A stretch of 57,569 nucleotides of DNA from Aphanocapsa lilacina HA4352-LM1 (GTDB lineage: Bacteria > Cyanobacteriota > Cyanobacteriia > Gloeobacterales > Gloeobacteraceae). How positions within the stretch are numbered: position 1 is the stretch's first letter; each line of letters begins with the position of its first letter. Below the pieces are notes generated by a model. The model was not told the DNA's origin. It did no database searches and was given only the letters and a program-made list of their open reading frames with translations. The stretch spans positions 1-57,569 of the forward strand of contig JAHHGR010000025.1 of the NCBI GenBank assembly GCA_019359725.1, in the 5' to 3' direction. Below are positions 48,950 through 57,569 of this stretch, piece by piece. The position numbers were made by a program, and so were the translations under genes.

Positions 48950-49280
48950 AGTGCCCTGGTGGCTCGAAGAGTGGTGCAGGCAAAACGGCTACAGCGACCC
49001 GTGCTGGGTCAATGAACCCGATCAAATTCTGGGGGGGCGCTGGTGGGCTTTTCCGCCCCACGGCGTTATGCCGCTGCCTATCGATCCGCTCGGGGTGGGC
49101 GAGGCGTTCCAGGCTTTCGATCGCGCCATGGACAGAGTCGAACTGGTCGTCGACGAGGCGCTGGTCCAGGTGGACACCCACGTCAGCCCCCTGGTGCATC
49201 GCTTTGAAGAAGCCTGCGAATCGGCCTTCAAAGCCTGGGGCCTCGACCGGCTGTTCGAGGAAGACGAACACAGGCGGTGA
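48942..49280 (+). CDS. Small Trp-rich conserved protein
   Basis: 112 aa. It opens MDEVPWWLEEWCRQNGYSDP and has GGRWWAFPPHGVMPLPI, then a helical acidic C-terminus. The ATG at 48942 lies within the end of the DUF2301 gene (8-bp overlap) with a GGGGGA ribosome site. I do not recognise a family. Overlap suggests the two proteins are made together. Confidence 0.7.
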   Translation: MDEVPWWLEEWCRQNGYSDPCWVNEPDQILGGRWWAFPPHGVMPLPIDPLGVGEAFQAFDRAMDRVELVVDEALVQVDTHVSPLVHRFEEACESAFKAWGLDRLFEEDEHRR

Positions 49281-49318
49281 CGGCGCCGGCGAGGGACGGC
49301 TTGTGATATTCTGTCCAT

Positions 49319-49939
49319 ATGCAAACCAGCGCCACCGTCCTCCTTGCAGAAGCCGTCGACCACCTCAAGCGGTCGGACCCGATCCTGGCCGCGATCATCG
49401 AGCGGGTGGGCGACTGCGGCTACCAAACTTCGGCGGCGGGCACCCACTTCGACGCGGTGGTGCGTGCCATCGTCTACCAGCAACTGTCCGGCAAAGCCGC
49501 CGCCACGATTCACAAACGCCTGTGCGACTTGTTCGACGGTCGGCCGCCTTTGCCCGCCGCCTTGCTGGCGGTGGAGGAGAGCCGCTTGCGCGGCGTCGGC
49601 CTCTCGCGCCAGAAGCTTAACTATCTAAAATCCCTGGCAGCCCAGGTGGAATCGGGCGCTCTCGCCATCGAGACACTCCACATCCTCGAAGATCAGGCGA
49701 TCCTCGCCGAACTGGTGCGCCTCAAAGGGATCGGCCGCTGGACCGCCCAGATGTTTTTGATCTTTCGGCTGGGCAGGCCCAATGTTCTGCCGGAGGGAGA
49801 TTTGGGCATTCAAAAAGCCATGCGGCTTGCCTACGGCCTGGAAGCCCTCCCCTCGCCCGAGCAGATGGCGGCAATGGCCGAGCCGTGGCATCCCTACTGC
49901 ACGATCGCTTGCTGGTACCTCTGGCGCAGCCTAGATTGA
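49319..49939 (+). CDS. DNA-3-methyladenine glycosylase II (AlkA-type)
   Basis: 206 aa HhH-GPD glycosylase that removes alkylated bases. The helix-hairpin-helix LKGIGRWTAQMFLIFRLG is followed by the catalytic Asp in LPEGDLGIQKA (about 161). FDAVVRAIVYQQLSGKAA is the usual N-terminal block. It lacks the N-terminal domain of E. coli AlkA, like the short Mag/AlkA forms. No Fe-S cluster Cys set is seen. It stands alone 38 bp after the previous gene. Confidence 0.9.
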   Translation: MQTSATVLLAEAVDHLKRSDPILAAIIERVGDCGYQTSAAGTHFDAVVRAIVYQQLSGKAAATIHKRLCDLFDGRPPLPAALLAVEESRLRGVGLSRQKLNYLKSLAAQVESGALAIETLHILEDQAILAELVRLKGIGRWTAQMFLIFRLGRPNVLPEGDLGIQKAMRLAYGLEALPSPEQMAAMAEPWHPYCTIACWYLWRSLD

Positions 49940-49982
49940 AATTGCCCATACTTTGTGGGTTATTGCAGGTGCATTATTGAAG

Positions 49983-50848
49983 TCAAGGTGCTCCGCGCTT
50001 CGCCAGTGCTTGAATGTACTGCCGAAGCGTGCGGGGTTCCCGTTTGAGAATCGCTCGCAGCACGAGGGCATTGCCGCCGGGAAAACCCGATCGATCGTAC
50101 TCGGCGTACATTTTCCTCAAACCCTCGCGAACAGGACCATCCGGGATGTGCGCAGCCTGCGCCCACTCGTCGAAGGGAAGTTCACCCGCATCGATCGTTT
50201 GCTCACTCGCCTCGCTCATCATCGCCGCCAGTTCCACGCGATCGACCATGCCGGGGGCACATAGCTCGAATGTGCCTAGCCCAGCTCATCTTCCGTCAGC
50301 GCCATCGCCGCCGCCTCCGCTACATCGCGGTAGTCTACGTAGGACGCCTTCATGTATTTGGAGTAAGGTAGCGAGAAATGTCCCTGCTTCAGCGCAGCGC
50401 TCCAGCCGCTATCCAGATTCTGCATGAACATAGTCGGCTGTAAAACGGTGAACTGCATTCCTGACTCGTACAATGCCTCCTCGACCGGCTGTTTAGCCGC
50501 ATGGTTACTCAGCTTGGAGATCGAGGGGTGGATGACACTGGAGAAAACAAACTTCCGCACACCGGATGCTCTAGCAGCCTCGACCATCGCCACACCCAAC
50601 TCCGCTTCCTGTGGTGCGAAAGCAGGATTGAGGTGAAAGACGCCATCGACACCGGCTGCGGCTGCGCGCAGACTGTTCGGATTATGGAGATCCCCGATTG
50701 CGATCTCCTGTGCCCCTTGCCGCCGCGCCGCATCGGACTTGCTCCCATGCCGCACCAGTGCCCGCACCGTAACACCGCGGTGCTCGAGCGCAGGCACCAC
50801 CAGGCCGGCGTATTTGCCCGTTGCTCCTACCATCAATACTTTTATCAC
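49983..50848 (-). pseudogene. NmrA-family NAD(P)-binding protein, frameshifted
   Basis: The first part (50848-50276) encodes the Rossmann start MIKVLMVGATGKYAGLVVPALE and continues through FVFSSVIHPS and TVLQPTMFMQNL to TEDELG, then meets a TAG. One base of what was probably a TAC codon is missing at about 50276-50278. In the next frame the family sequence resumes at once (GTFELCAPGMVDRVELAAMM) and ends at 49983. Restoring one base would give about 288 residues. The start overlaps the upstream NmrA-like gene by 4 bp. Recent inactivation or a sequencing error are both possible. Confidence 0.8.
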
Positions 50849-51747
50849 AGGGTCGCTCCTTTTGGCTCGCCAGCGTGGGCACCCTCGGCGGGCTCCGTCC
50901 AGCCGTGGTCACGCAAGTAGGATTCAAAGTCGGTCGGTTCAAAAAAAACGCGCTTCAACTCGGCCAAATCTGCTGCGTAGCCAACGTCCTCAAACCAGCG
51001 GTACATAATGGTCATTTCTTCTCCGGCTTGCTGCTGAAACGCCTCGAACGGAATGGGCTTATATTCAATGTTTTTGCCCAAAACGTGGTTGAACGCAGCG
51101 GCGATTTCTGGCATGGTCATCTCCACACTGGCAACTTCTATTGCGCGGCTCAAAAACTCTGCGGGACGCTCGAAGACCGCGGCGACCATTTCCCCGTAAT
51201 CTTCCTCGCAGAGCTGTTGCAATTTTGTTGTGGGACTGAGGGGCTGGGGAAGGGTTTCGTTTTCAATCATTGGCCGCATCGAGTTGTAGTTGTAGAAGAA
51301 GAAAACCGGACGCAGGATCGTGTAGGGTAGATCACTTGCTCGGATGTATTCTTCTACTTGGAACTTGCTGTCGAAATGCGGAATGCCCGTGTTGCGTTCC
51401 GCACTGCCCACAGAACTGTAAACGAAATGCTGAACGCCCGCTGCTTTTGCCGCGTCCACCAGCATCTTGCCCTGAGTGATTTCGGTTTCCAAGCCGTCCT
51501 GGAAATCCTGTACTGAAAAAACCCCCGAGATGCCCTGCAGAGCACGGCCAAGGGAGGCGCGATCGCTGAAATCTCCTTCTACGAGTTCTGCGCCCGCCTG
51601 CCTGAGGGATTGGGCGGCGGGCTTATTCGGATCGCGCACTAGGGCGCGCACTTTGAATTTTGCGCGCGATAAAAGATGACGCGCTACCGCTCCACCTTGG
51701 TTGCCGGTTGCACCCGTAACGAGAATTGTTGAACTTGAATCTTTCAT
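50845..51747 (-). CDS. NmrA/HSCARG-like NAD(P)-binding protein
   Basis: 300 aa. The ATG at 51747 opens MKDSSSTILVTGATGNQGGA, the glycine-rich Rossmann motif of NmrA-type atypical SDRs. RALVRDPNKPAAQSL, VYSSVGSAERNTGIPHFDSK and LPYTILRPVFFFYNYNSM follow. There is no YxxxK, so the family is thought to sense NAD(P)(H) redox state or to reduce quinone-like substrates. It is followed by a frameshifted paralogue with a 4-bp overlap, so the two form one transcription unit. Confidence 0.85.
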   Translation of the reverse strand: MKDSSSTILVTGATGNQGGAVARHLLSRAKFKVRALVRDPNKPAAQSLRQAGAELVEGDFSDRASLGRALQGISGVFSVQDFQDGLETEITQGKMLVDAAKAAGVQHFVYSSVGSAERNTGIPHFDSKFQVEEYIRASDLPYTILRPVFFFYNYNSMRPMIENETLPQPLSPTTKLQQLCEEDYGEMVAAVFERPAEFLSRAIEVASVEMTMPEIAAAFNHVLGKNIEYKPIPFEAFQQQAGEEMTIMYRWFEDVGYAADLAELKRVFFEPTDFESYLRDHGWTEPAEGAHAGEPKGATL

Positions 51748-51901
51748 TTTGATTCTCTTTTTATAGAGTTCTTCGCTGTCCAAAGTAACTATATAGAACC
51801 TAGAGAACCTGCCTCCGAAGTCTGAAGTCCATATCGGCACCTATGTACCCGAGGAAGTAGCCACCGGCACCGCCCTGCCTTGCGGCTCATCGAGACTTCT
51901 C

Positions 51902-53023
51902 CTATTCCAACTGTCGCCGGAAGCGGTTGGTGCTGATGGCGATGAGCAAAAAAGCGGAGGCGGCAAGTACCAACACGTTCGGCCAGAGCGCCTCGATGCC
52001 GACGCCTTTGAGGAGCATGCCCCGGACGATGGCGATATAGTGGCGCAGCGGATCGGCTAGCGAGACGACTTGAAAGAATTCGGGCATCGTCTCGATGGGG
52101 GCGATGGCCCCCGACAACTGGATCAAGGGCAGGTTGACGAAAAACGCCGTGAGCACCACCTGGGTCTGGGAGCGGGCGATGGTGGCGAGCATCATGCCGA
52201 TGCCCACACCCACGCAGATATAGAGGCTTGTGAAGATCATGAACAGCCAAAAGTTGCCTAGGAAGGGCACCCCGAAGGCCAGGCGCGCGATCGCCAAAGC
52301 GAGCAGCGCCTCGCCCACCAACAGCACAAACAGCGGCGCCAGCTTGGCGAGCAGAATCTCCCAGGCTGCAGCCGGGGTCATCAGCAACTGCTCAAGGGTG
52401 CCCACGTCCTTTTCGCGCACGACCGTGGCCGAGGAGACCAGCGAGGAGGTGAGGGTGAGCACCAGACCCAATACCCCCGGCACAAAAAACCAGCTGCTGC
52501 GCAAACCTGGGTTGTAGAGGATGGTCACGATCGGGTCGATGGCCGCAGGCGAGGTGCCTGCGAGCGTATAGCCGAACTGCCGGACAATCTGGCTTGCGTA
52601 GCCGCTTGCGATCCCGGCGGTGTTGGCGTCGACGCCGTCGATGAGTAGCTGCACCTCCGGGGTCTGCCCCCGGGCCAGATCGCGCTGAAATTCGGGCGGG
52701 ATGACCAGCGCGGCGGTGACCCGGCCGGTGCGCACCGCCTCGGATACTGCCTGCGGACTGTTGAGGGCTGCCGCCACATCGAAGATGCCGTTGGTGGCGA
52801 AGGCGGCCACCAGTTCGCGGCTGTCGGCGGTGTTGGCATAATCGGCGACGGCGAGCTTCAGGTGCCGGACATCGGGGCTTAGAGCATAACCAAAAACCAA
52901 CAATTGGACGGTGGGCGGAAAGAGCAACAAAAATAGCAGCTGGCGATTTTTGAGAATTTGGACGGTCTCTTTGCGCATCAGCGCCCACAGACGACTTTCA
53001 AGCAGACGTTCAAGAAATTTCAT
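51902..53023 (-). CDS. ABC-2 type permease (YbhR-like), second permease
   Basis: 373 aa. ATG at 53023 opens MKFLERLLESRLWALMRKE. One N-terminal helix (LLFLLLFPPTVQLLVFGYALSPD) precedes a large extracytoplasmic domain (about 50-180), followed by five helices with VREKDVGTLEQLLMTP, the conserved ABC-2 motif. With the adjacent permease it makes the heterodimeric membrane part of an efflux pump. It starts four bases after the upstream permease stop. Confidence 0.87.
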   Translation of the reverse strand: MKFLERLLESRLWALMRKETVQILKNRQLLFLLLFPPTVQLLVFGYALSPDVRHLKLAVADYANTADSRELVAAFATNGIFDVAAALNSPQAVSEAVRTGRVTAALVIPPEFQRDLARGQTPEVQLLIDGVDANTAGIASGYASQIVRQFGYTLAGTSPAAIDPIVTILYNPGLRSSWFFVPGVLGLVLTLTSSLVSSATVVREKDVGTLEQLLMTPAAAWEILLAKLAPLFVLLVGEALLALAIARLAFGVPFLGNFWLFMIFTSLYICVGVGIGMMLATIARSQTQVVLTAFFVNLPLIQLSGAIAPIETMPEFFQVVSLADPLRHYIAIVRGMLLKGVGIEALWPNVLVLAASAFLLIAISTNRFRRQLE

Positions 53024-53027
53024 AGCC

Positions 53028-54128
53028 TTACCCCGGCAGTTGCATGCGTTTGAGGCTGCGGAAGCTCGCCAAAAAAAACACCCCTCCCAATACGGCAAGC
53101 AGCAGCGGCGCGAACCATATCCCCGGCCAGCCGGTCCCCCGCACAAAGGCGTCGCGGGTGATTTCGATGAAGTAGCGGGCGGGCACGATGTTGGAGACGA
53201 GCGAGAGCGGAAAGGGAATGTTGCTAAGCGGGTAGATAAACCCTGAGAGCAACAGCGCCGTTAGAAAGCCGCTGGTGGCCACCGCCTGTACCGCCGCACT
53301 CTGGGTGGTGGTGCGCGTGCCGATGAACAAACCATAGGAAACGCTCGCGGCGAGCATCGCTACGGTGCCTATGGCAAGCGGGGTCGGATCGCCCGCCAGG
53401 CGCAAGCCAAAGAGCACTGCCCCGAGGCCAAACACCGCCACCGCCTGGGCCACCCCGACCAGAAAGTAGGCAAGCCCTTTGCCCAGCAAGAATTCGGCCG
53501 CGCTCAGGCTGGAGGCGAAGACCTGGATAATCGTGCCCTGCTCCTTCTCGCGCACCATGGCGATGGCCATCAGCAGCGGCGGCCAGATGGCGAGCACCAG
53601 CGCGAAGACCCCCGGCACGATGTAGAGCGCCTCTTCGCGCCCCGGGTTGAACCATAGCCGCGAGCGCAGGGCAATGGTCGGGGCGGTCTCCGAGCGGGTG
53701 CTCAAATAAAAGTTGGTCACCTGGCGGACGCTGTTGCGGATTACCCGGGCGTTGTTGCTGTCGGTGCCGTCGATGAGCGCCTGGATCGGGGCGACTTTGC
53801 CGGCGTCCAGGCGGCGGCTGAAATCCGAGGGGATAATCAAGACCACCTTTGCTGTCCCGGCATCGAGTAGTGCCTCAGGAGCGCCCCGGCCGTCCCAGTG
53901 CGCCGGCACGAACTGGTTGGTGGCATAAAAGCGATCAGCAAAGGCGCGGCTGGTGGGGGAGCGCTCCAGATCCTGCACCGCCAGCGGAATGTTGTTGGCC
54001 TCCAGGCGGATGGCATAGCCGAAGATGAGCAATGTGGCCATCGGCAGCAGCACAGCGAGGGCGACGGTGAGCTGGTCGCGGCGAAATTGGGTCAGTTCCT
54101 TGGCGCACTGGGCGAGGATGCGTTTCAT
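53028..54128 (-). CDS. ABC-2 type permease (YbhS-like), first permease
   Basis: 366 aa with the same layout as its neighbour: helix at VALAVLLPMATLLIFGYAIRLE, extracytoplasmic domain, then five helices including VREKEQGTIIQVFASSLSAAEFLLGK. ATG at 54128 overlaps the ATPase stop by 4 bp. The two permeases differ in sequence throughout, so they form a heterodimer rather than a recent duplication. Confidence 0.87.
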   Translation of the reverse strand: MKRILAQCAKELTQFRRDQLTVALAVLLPMATLLIFGYAIRLEANNIPLAVQDLERSPTSRAFADRFYATNQFVPAHWDGRGAPEALLDAGTAKVVLIIPSDFSRRLDAGKVAPIQALIDGTDSNNARVIRNSVRQVTNFYLSTRSETAPTIALRSRLWFNPGREEALYIVPGVFALVLAIWPPLLMAIAMVREKEQGTIIQVFASSLSAAEFLLGKGLAYFLVGVAQAVAVFGLGAVLFGLRLAGDPTPLAIGTVAMLAASVSYGLFIGTRTTTQSAAVQAVATSGFLTALLLSGFIYPLSNIPFPLSLVSNIVPARYFIEITRDAFVRGTGWPGIWFAPLLLAVLGGVFFLASFRSLKRMQLPG

Positions 54129-56041
54129 GATCCCTCCTGGCGGGCGCGCTGGACCATGCCGATAAAGGCGTCCTCCAGCGAGTACTCGATCTTGCGGGTA
54201 TGGCCCACCGCCTGCAGCTTCGCCAAGCGGGCGTCCGGCTCATCGAGCACCACGTGCAGCCGGTCGCCAAACAGCGCCACCCGCCAGGATGCCTGCGCGA
54301 ACAAAGAGCGCAACGCGCGCGCGGCGTGGGGCAGATCGGCGCTGACGACTTCGTAGATTTGTCCGGGCTGGCGGGCTTTAATCTCCCCCGGTGTGCCCTG
54401 GATCACCAGTTCGCCCGCCACCATGAAGCCCAGCCGGTGGCAGTGTTCAGCTTCCTCCAGGTAGTGGGTGGTCACCAGCACAGCGGTGCCCGCGCGGGCG
54501 AACATCTCGATGAGCCGCCAGAACTGCCGCCGGGCGAGCGGATCGACACCCGAGGTCGGTTCGTCTAGAAAGAGCACCTCCGGCTGGTGCATCACCGAGG
54601 CGCCGAAGGCGACCCGCTGCTTCCAGCCCCCCGGCAGTTGGCCGGTGATCAAGTTTTCCTGGCCGCGCAGGCCGCAGATGTCGATCACCCAGTCGATGCG
54701 CTCGCGCCGCAGGCGGCGGGGCACGCTGTAGACGCCACAATAAAATTCAAGATTTTGCAGGATGCTCAGATCGTCGTAGAGCGTGAATTTCTGGCTCATA
54801 TAGCCCAGGCGGCGGCGCAACTCGCTGGAGCGCAGCCCGTCGCTCTCGCCCGCCAGGGTGACCGAACCGGTGCTAGGCGGCAGCAAGCCGCACAGCATCT
54901 TGATCGTCGTCGTCTTGCCCGCACCGTTGGCCCCCAGCAGGCCGTAAATTTGGCCGGGATGCACCTCGAGGCTGAGGTCGTGAACCGCCCGAAATGACCC
55001 AAAGGTCTTACCCAGCTGGTGCGCGCCGATGGCGACGGCCTCTGCGGGGGCACTTCGGCGCAGCGGATGCGGAAAATTGAGCAAAGGCGGATCGGATCCC
55101 TGCTGTCTGAGGCGAGTTACAAACACGTTCTCAAGGGTCGGATCGGCTCGGCCTACCTGTGGGGAGAGCCCCGAGAGGGCGTCCGCCACCGCCCGCTCGC
55201 CCCGCTCAGGGTCCGCCACCAGCACATCGAGCCGGTCGCCGAAGGTCTGCACATCTTCAACTGCTTCGAGAGTCTGCAGCACCTGCTCGGCGCGCTCCAG
55301 ATCGCTTGCGTGCACCTCCAGCCGAGCTAATCCCAGCCCGGCGCGCAGGCGGGCGGGGGTATCGGGCGATTCAAGCCGTCCTCCATACATCAGGGCCACC
55401 CGGTGGCAGCGTTCGGCCTCGTCGAGGTAGGGGGTGGCGACCACCACGGTCACCTGCTCCTCGGAGAGGGCGGCGAGCACATCCCAAAATTCGCGGCGCG
55501 AGACTGGATCGACACCGGTGGTCGGTTCATCGAGCAACAAAATTTCCGGCTGCGGGATCAAGGCGGCGCACAGGGCCAGCTTCTGCTTCATCCCACCGGA
55601 TAGTTGCCCCGCCAGCCGGTCTGCAAAGCGATCGAGATCGACAAGCTTGAGATAGCGCGCTCGCCGCTCCTCGAAGAGCGCTTCGTCCACCTGCTTAAGC
55701 TCGGCGCTGTAGCGCAGGTTTTCATCGACGGAAAGATCCAGATAAAGCGAAAAGGGTTGGGTGATATAGCCGATTTTCAACCGCGCGTCGCGCGGCGGTC
55801 GGCCAAGTACCGAGGCGGTACCGGCGGTAGGCTCCATCACCCCCGCCAGGATCTGAAAAGTGGTCGTCTTGCCGGCGCCGTCCGGCCCGATAAGACCGAA
55901 GACTTCGCCCCGGCGGACGGCAAAATCGATGCCGTCCACCGCCGCCAGTTGCTTGTAGCGCTTCACCAGGCCCTGCACAACGATGGCGGGCGCGTCGGGA
56001 GCAGTCTGTTGCAGCGATTCGGCCGGGTGCAGCGAAGTCAC
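54125..56041 (-). CDS. ABC transporter ATPase with two fused nucleotide-binding domains
   Basis: 638 aa of the YbhF/YhiH type. NBD1: Walker A GPDGAGKTT (52-60), signature LSGGMKQK (about 147-154), Walker B ILLLDEPTTGVD. NBD2: Walker A GANGAGKTT (370-378), signature LPGGWKQR (about 469-476), Walker B VLFLDEPTSGVD. The H-loop His is replaced in NBD1 (VATPYLDEAE) but kept in NBD2 (VTTHYLEEAE), so the two ATP sites are probably unequal. ATGA overlaps join it to both neighbours. Confidence 0.9.
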   Translation of the reverse strand: MTSLHPAESLQQTAPDAPAIVVQGLVKRYKQLAAVDGIDFAVRRGEVFGLIGPDGAGKTTTFQILAGVMEPTAGTASVLGRPPRDARLKIGYITQPFSLYLDLSVDENLRYSAELKQVDEALFEERRARYLKLVDLDRFADRLAGQLSGGMKQKLALCAALIPQPEILLLDEPTTGVDPVSRREFWDVLAALSEEQVTVVVATPYLDEAERCHRVALMYGGRLESPDTPARLRAGLGLARLEVHASDLERAEQVLQTLEAVEDVQTFGDRLDVLVADPERGERAVADALSGLSPQVGRADPTLENVFVTRLRQQGSDPPLLNFPHPLRRSAPAEAVAIGAHQLGKTFGSFRAVHDLSLEVHPGQIYGLLGANGAGKTTTIKMLCGLLPPSTGSVTLAGESDGLRSSELRRRLGYMSQKFTLYDDLSILQNLEFYCGVYSVPRRLRRERIDWVIDICGLRGQENLITGQLPGGWKQRVAFGASVMHQPEVLFLDEPTSGVDPLARRQFWRLIEMFARAGTAVLVTTHYLEEAEHCHRLGFMVAGELVIQGTPGEIKARQPGQIYEVVSADLPHAARALRSLFAQASWRVALFGDRLHVVLDEPDARLAKLQAVGHTRKIEYSLEDAFIGMVQRARQEGS

Positions 56042-57303
56042 GGCGTCTCCTCCGTCAAGATTTCGGCGTCGGCGGGCATGCCCGGCTTGGCAAAGCCCGC
56101 CGGATCTTCTATGAGCAGTTTCATCCCAAAGACCTGGCGGACCCGCTCGTCGCGAAAGTAGATGCTCTCCGGCGTAAAGGACGCCTGCGGATCGACGGCG
56201 GCCACCCGGGCCGTCAGGGGCCGCTCGGGAGCGGAATCGAGAAACACCCGCGCTTTTTGGCCGACGCGCACCCGGCCTATCTGCCCCTCGGGGATGTAGC
56301 CCCGGAGGTACACCGTCCGAAAATCGAGCAGCGAGAGCACCGTCCGCCCGGCGGTGACCACCGCCCCCGGTTCGACGCTGCGGGCGGTGACCACCCCGTC
56401 GATGGGGCTCACGATATTGAGGTAGGCGATCTGGGCCAGCAGTTCGCGGCGGCTAGCCTCAGCGTTTTTGACGTCTTCCTCGGTCGCGAGCAGCTGCGAG
56501 CGCGCCTGGGCCAACTGGCGTCGCGCCACATCGAGCCCGGCCGTGCGCACCGCCGGGTTGAGGGCGACGGTGCGCGTCTGGGTGAGGGTGCCTTCTGCGG
56601 CCGTCACCTGTTTGCGGGCAGCGTCCACGGCGGCCTTGCGCGCGGCGAGGGTGGCCTGGGCGGCGTCGAAGGTGGTCTGGGCCTGATCGAACTGCTGCAC
56701 AGAAGTGGCCCCCTCGCGCACCAGCTGCTCGAAGCGGTTGCGGTTGGCGACGGCAAGCTTGAGGTCCGCCTCGGCCTCGCTCACCTGCGCCTCGGCCTGG
56801 GCGAGTTGCGAGCGGGCGGCGGCCACCTGGGCGTCGGCCTGCTCGATGCGTCCCCGGGCGTCGCCGCGCGACTGGGTGAGTTCCAGCTGCGCCTGGGTCA
56901 CCTGCGCCTCGAGCACGTCGATCTGCAGCTGGGCCTGGCGCTGCTGCTGGCGGGCCGCGGCGAGGCGCGCTTCAGCTCCTGCCAATTGGGCTTTAATCTC
57001 GGCGTCGTCGAGCTGGACGATGAGCTGTCCCCGGCGCACCGCGTCCCCTTCGCGCACCGTCACCCGGTCCACCCGACCGGCGGTCTTCGCGCCCACGTCG
57101 GTCTCGTAGCCCTCCAGCCGACCGCTCAGGGCGAGCCTGTCGGCGGGCGGCCGCGAGAGGGCAAACCAGAAATACACCCCGGCTCCCACCGCCAAAAGCC
57201 CCCCCACCAGCAGGAGGAGGCGCCAATTCGGCCCTTTTTTGCGAGTGGCGGCGGCGGTGGCGACCGGATCAAAAGCCGTCGCCGCGGTTGTCGTCTGCTG
57301 CAT
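56038..57303 (-). CDS. HlyD/YbhG-type membrane fusion protein
   Basis: 421 aa. ATG at 57303 with a G-rich ribosome site. One N-terminal helix (LLLLVGGLLAVGAGVYFWFAL), a lipoyl-like beta segment (GYETDVGAKTAGRVDRVTVREGD), then a long coiled coil rich in Ala, Gln and Arg (about 115-270), and beta-barrel segments (VSPIDGVVTARSVEPG, GYIPEGQIGRVRVGQ). It bridges the inner-membrane ABC pump to an outer-membrane channel. It is the first gene of a four-gene efflux operon. No TolC-like or TetR gene is in the window. Confidence 0.9.
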   Translation of the reverse strand: MQQTTTAATAFDPVATAAATRKKGPNWRLLLLVGGLLAVGAGVYFWFALSRPPADRLALSGRLEGYETDVGAKTAGRVDRVTVREGDAVRRGQLIVQLDDAEIKAQLAGAEARLAAARQQQRQAQLQIDVLEAQVTQAQLELTQSRGDARGRIEQADAQVAAARSQLAQAEAQVSEAEADLKLAVANRNRFEQLVREGATSVQQFDQAQTTFDAAQATLAARKAAVDAARKQVTAAEGTLTQTRTVALNPAVRTAGLDVARRQLAQARSQLLATEEDVKNAEASRRELLAQIAYLNIVSPIDGVVTARSVEPGAVVTAGRTVLSLLDFRTVYLRGYIPEGQIGRVRVGQKARVFLDSAPERPLTARVAAVDPQASFTPESIYFRDERVRQVFGMKLLIEDPAGFAKPGMPADAEILTEETP

Positions 57304-57340
57304 GATTTCCCCCCCTTGGCGGAGCGAGCGGTACACTGGG

Positions 57341-57362
57341 TTTAACTACACCGTTTAGTAAA
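57341..57362. promoter_or_regulatory. Imperfect palindrome upstream of the efflux operon
   Basis: TTTAACTACACCGTTTAGTAAA lies 38 bases upstream of the first gene's start. It is an imperfect inverted repeat (ACTA and TAGT arms) of the kind bound by TetR regulators, which commonly control YbhGFSR-like pumps. The match is weak. Confidence 0.3.
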
Positions 57363-57442
57363 ATCATAGGTCAGCCTGGCGCGAATGCAACCCCCAATTT
57401 CGCTGTTTGTCTGAAAAGAAAAAGCGTGTAGTAGGATCAAGC

Positions 57443-57566
57443 CCAGAAGTGTTGAATCAGTGAACGCTTGCACACAGTTCGAGCGGCCAGACCCTGCGCC
57501 TCCAGCTGCCCAGCAATTTTCCCAGCCAATGCACATAACTGACTTCCTGACACATGCAACATTGCA
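57443..57566 (-). repeat. Terminal 124-bp repeat, right copy
   Basis: Reverse complement of 1-124 with two mismatches. Read on the minus strand it encodes a frame starting MLHVSGSQLCALAGKIAGQL and ending with a TGA two codons beyond the repeat border (IQHFWA). It may be the 3' end of a mobile-element gene. The remainder of the element, if any, lies outside the window. Confidence 0.85.
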
Positions 57567-57569
57567 AGT

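Noticed and set aside
56257..57345. 362-codon plus-strand frame
   Set aside because: Antisense to the HlyD coiled coil; the repetitive His/Leu/Gly pattern is a shadow.

Overview
The window looks like chromosomal DNA of a GC-rich cyanobacterium close to Gloeobacter. The evidence is mixed: dense GC-rich coding, a tocopherol set (cyclase, gamma-tocopherol methyltransferase, HPPD), System II cytochrome c maturation (Ccs1/CcsA), a cyanobacterial-type GyrA, a DUF2301 membrane protein, a WD40 STAND protein, and abundant IS debris. The genus is an inference; no rRNA or other decisive marker is present. I found no tRNA, rRNA, CRISPR array or replication origin.

Layout. The window begins and ends with two copies of a 124-bp sequence in inverted orientation (1-124 and 57443-57566). 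1-2.8 kb: a chimeric small ORF, a Tat-exported aldo/keto reductase, a gene remnant and a decayed IS30 element. 2.8-6.3 kb: a 1186-residue NB-ARC protein with 14 WD40 repeats, followed by an AT-rich gene-free stretch with a 13-bp hairpin. 6.9-10.7 kb: DMT exporter, DoxX protein, DM13 lipoprotein-like secreted protein, type II NADH dehydrogenase. 10.8-17.1 kb: gnd, zwf, glk and a large GH63-type glycosidase, a sugar/oxidative pentose phosphate cluster. 17.1-18.9 kb: an IS3 fragment cut by a deleted IS30 copy, a truncated small ORF and an AT-rich LysR gene.

19-22.5 kb: an SDR plus ABM-domain pair diverging from a quinone oxidoreductase across a palindromic LysR-type box, then a second LysR regulator. 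22.6-29.7 kb (minus strand): gyrA-MOSC-pyrD, a nucleotidyltransferase with a small hypothetical protein, and hemW. 29.8-34.3 kb (plus strand): a PIN/TRAM membrane protein and a large subtilase. 34.4-38.6 kb: a beta-decarboxylating dehydrogenase divergent from the tocopherol operon. 38.7-39.0 kb: remains of a Phd/VapC toxin-antitoxin pair.

39.0-45.0 kb (minus strand): the most interesting unit. ctpA, argF, a DUF1611/DgcN-like gene, a dipeptide-epimerase/DgcA-like gene and a beta-lactamase-fold hydrolase are joined by 4-bp overlaps or a 1-bp gap. Together they suggest salvage of D-glutamate or murein peptides into glutamate and arginine metabolism. 45.2-48.2 kb: ccs1-ccsA-lepB. 48.3-50 kb: a DUF2301 protein, a small hypothetical protein and an AlkA-type glycosylase. 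50-51.7 kb: two NmrA-like genes, one broken by a frameshift. 51.9-57.3 kb: a complete HlyD-ATPase-permease-permease efflux operon of the YbhGFSR type.
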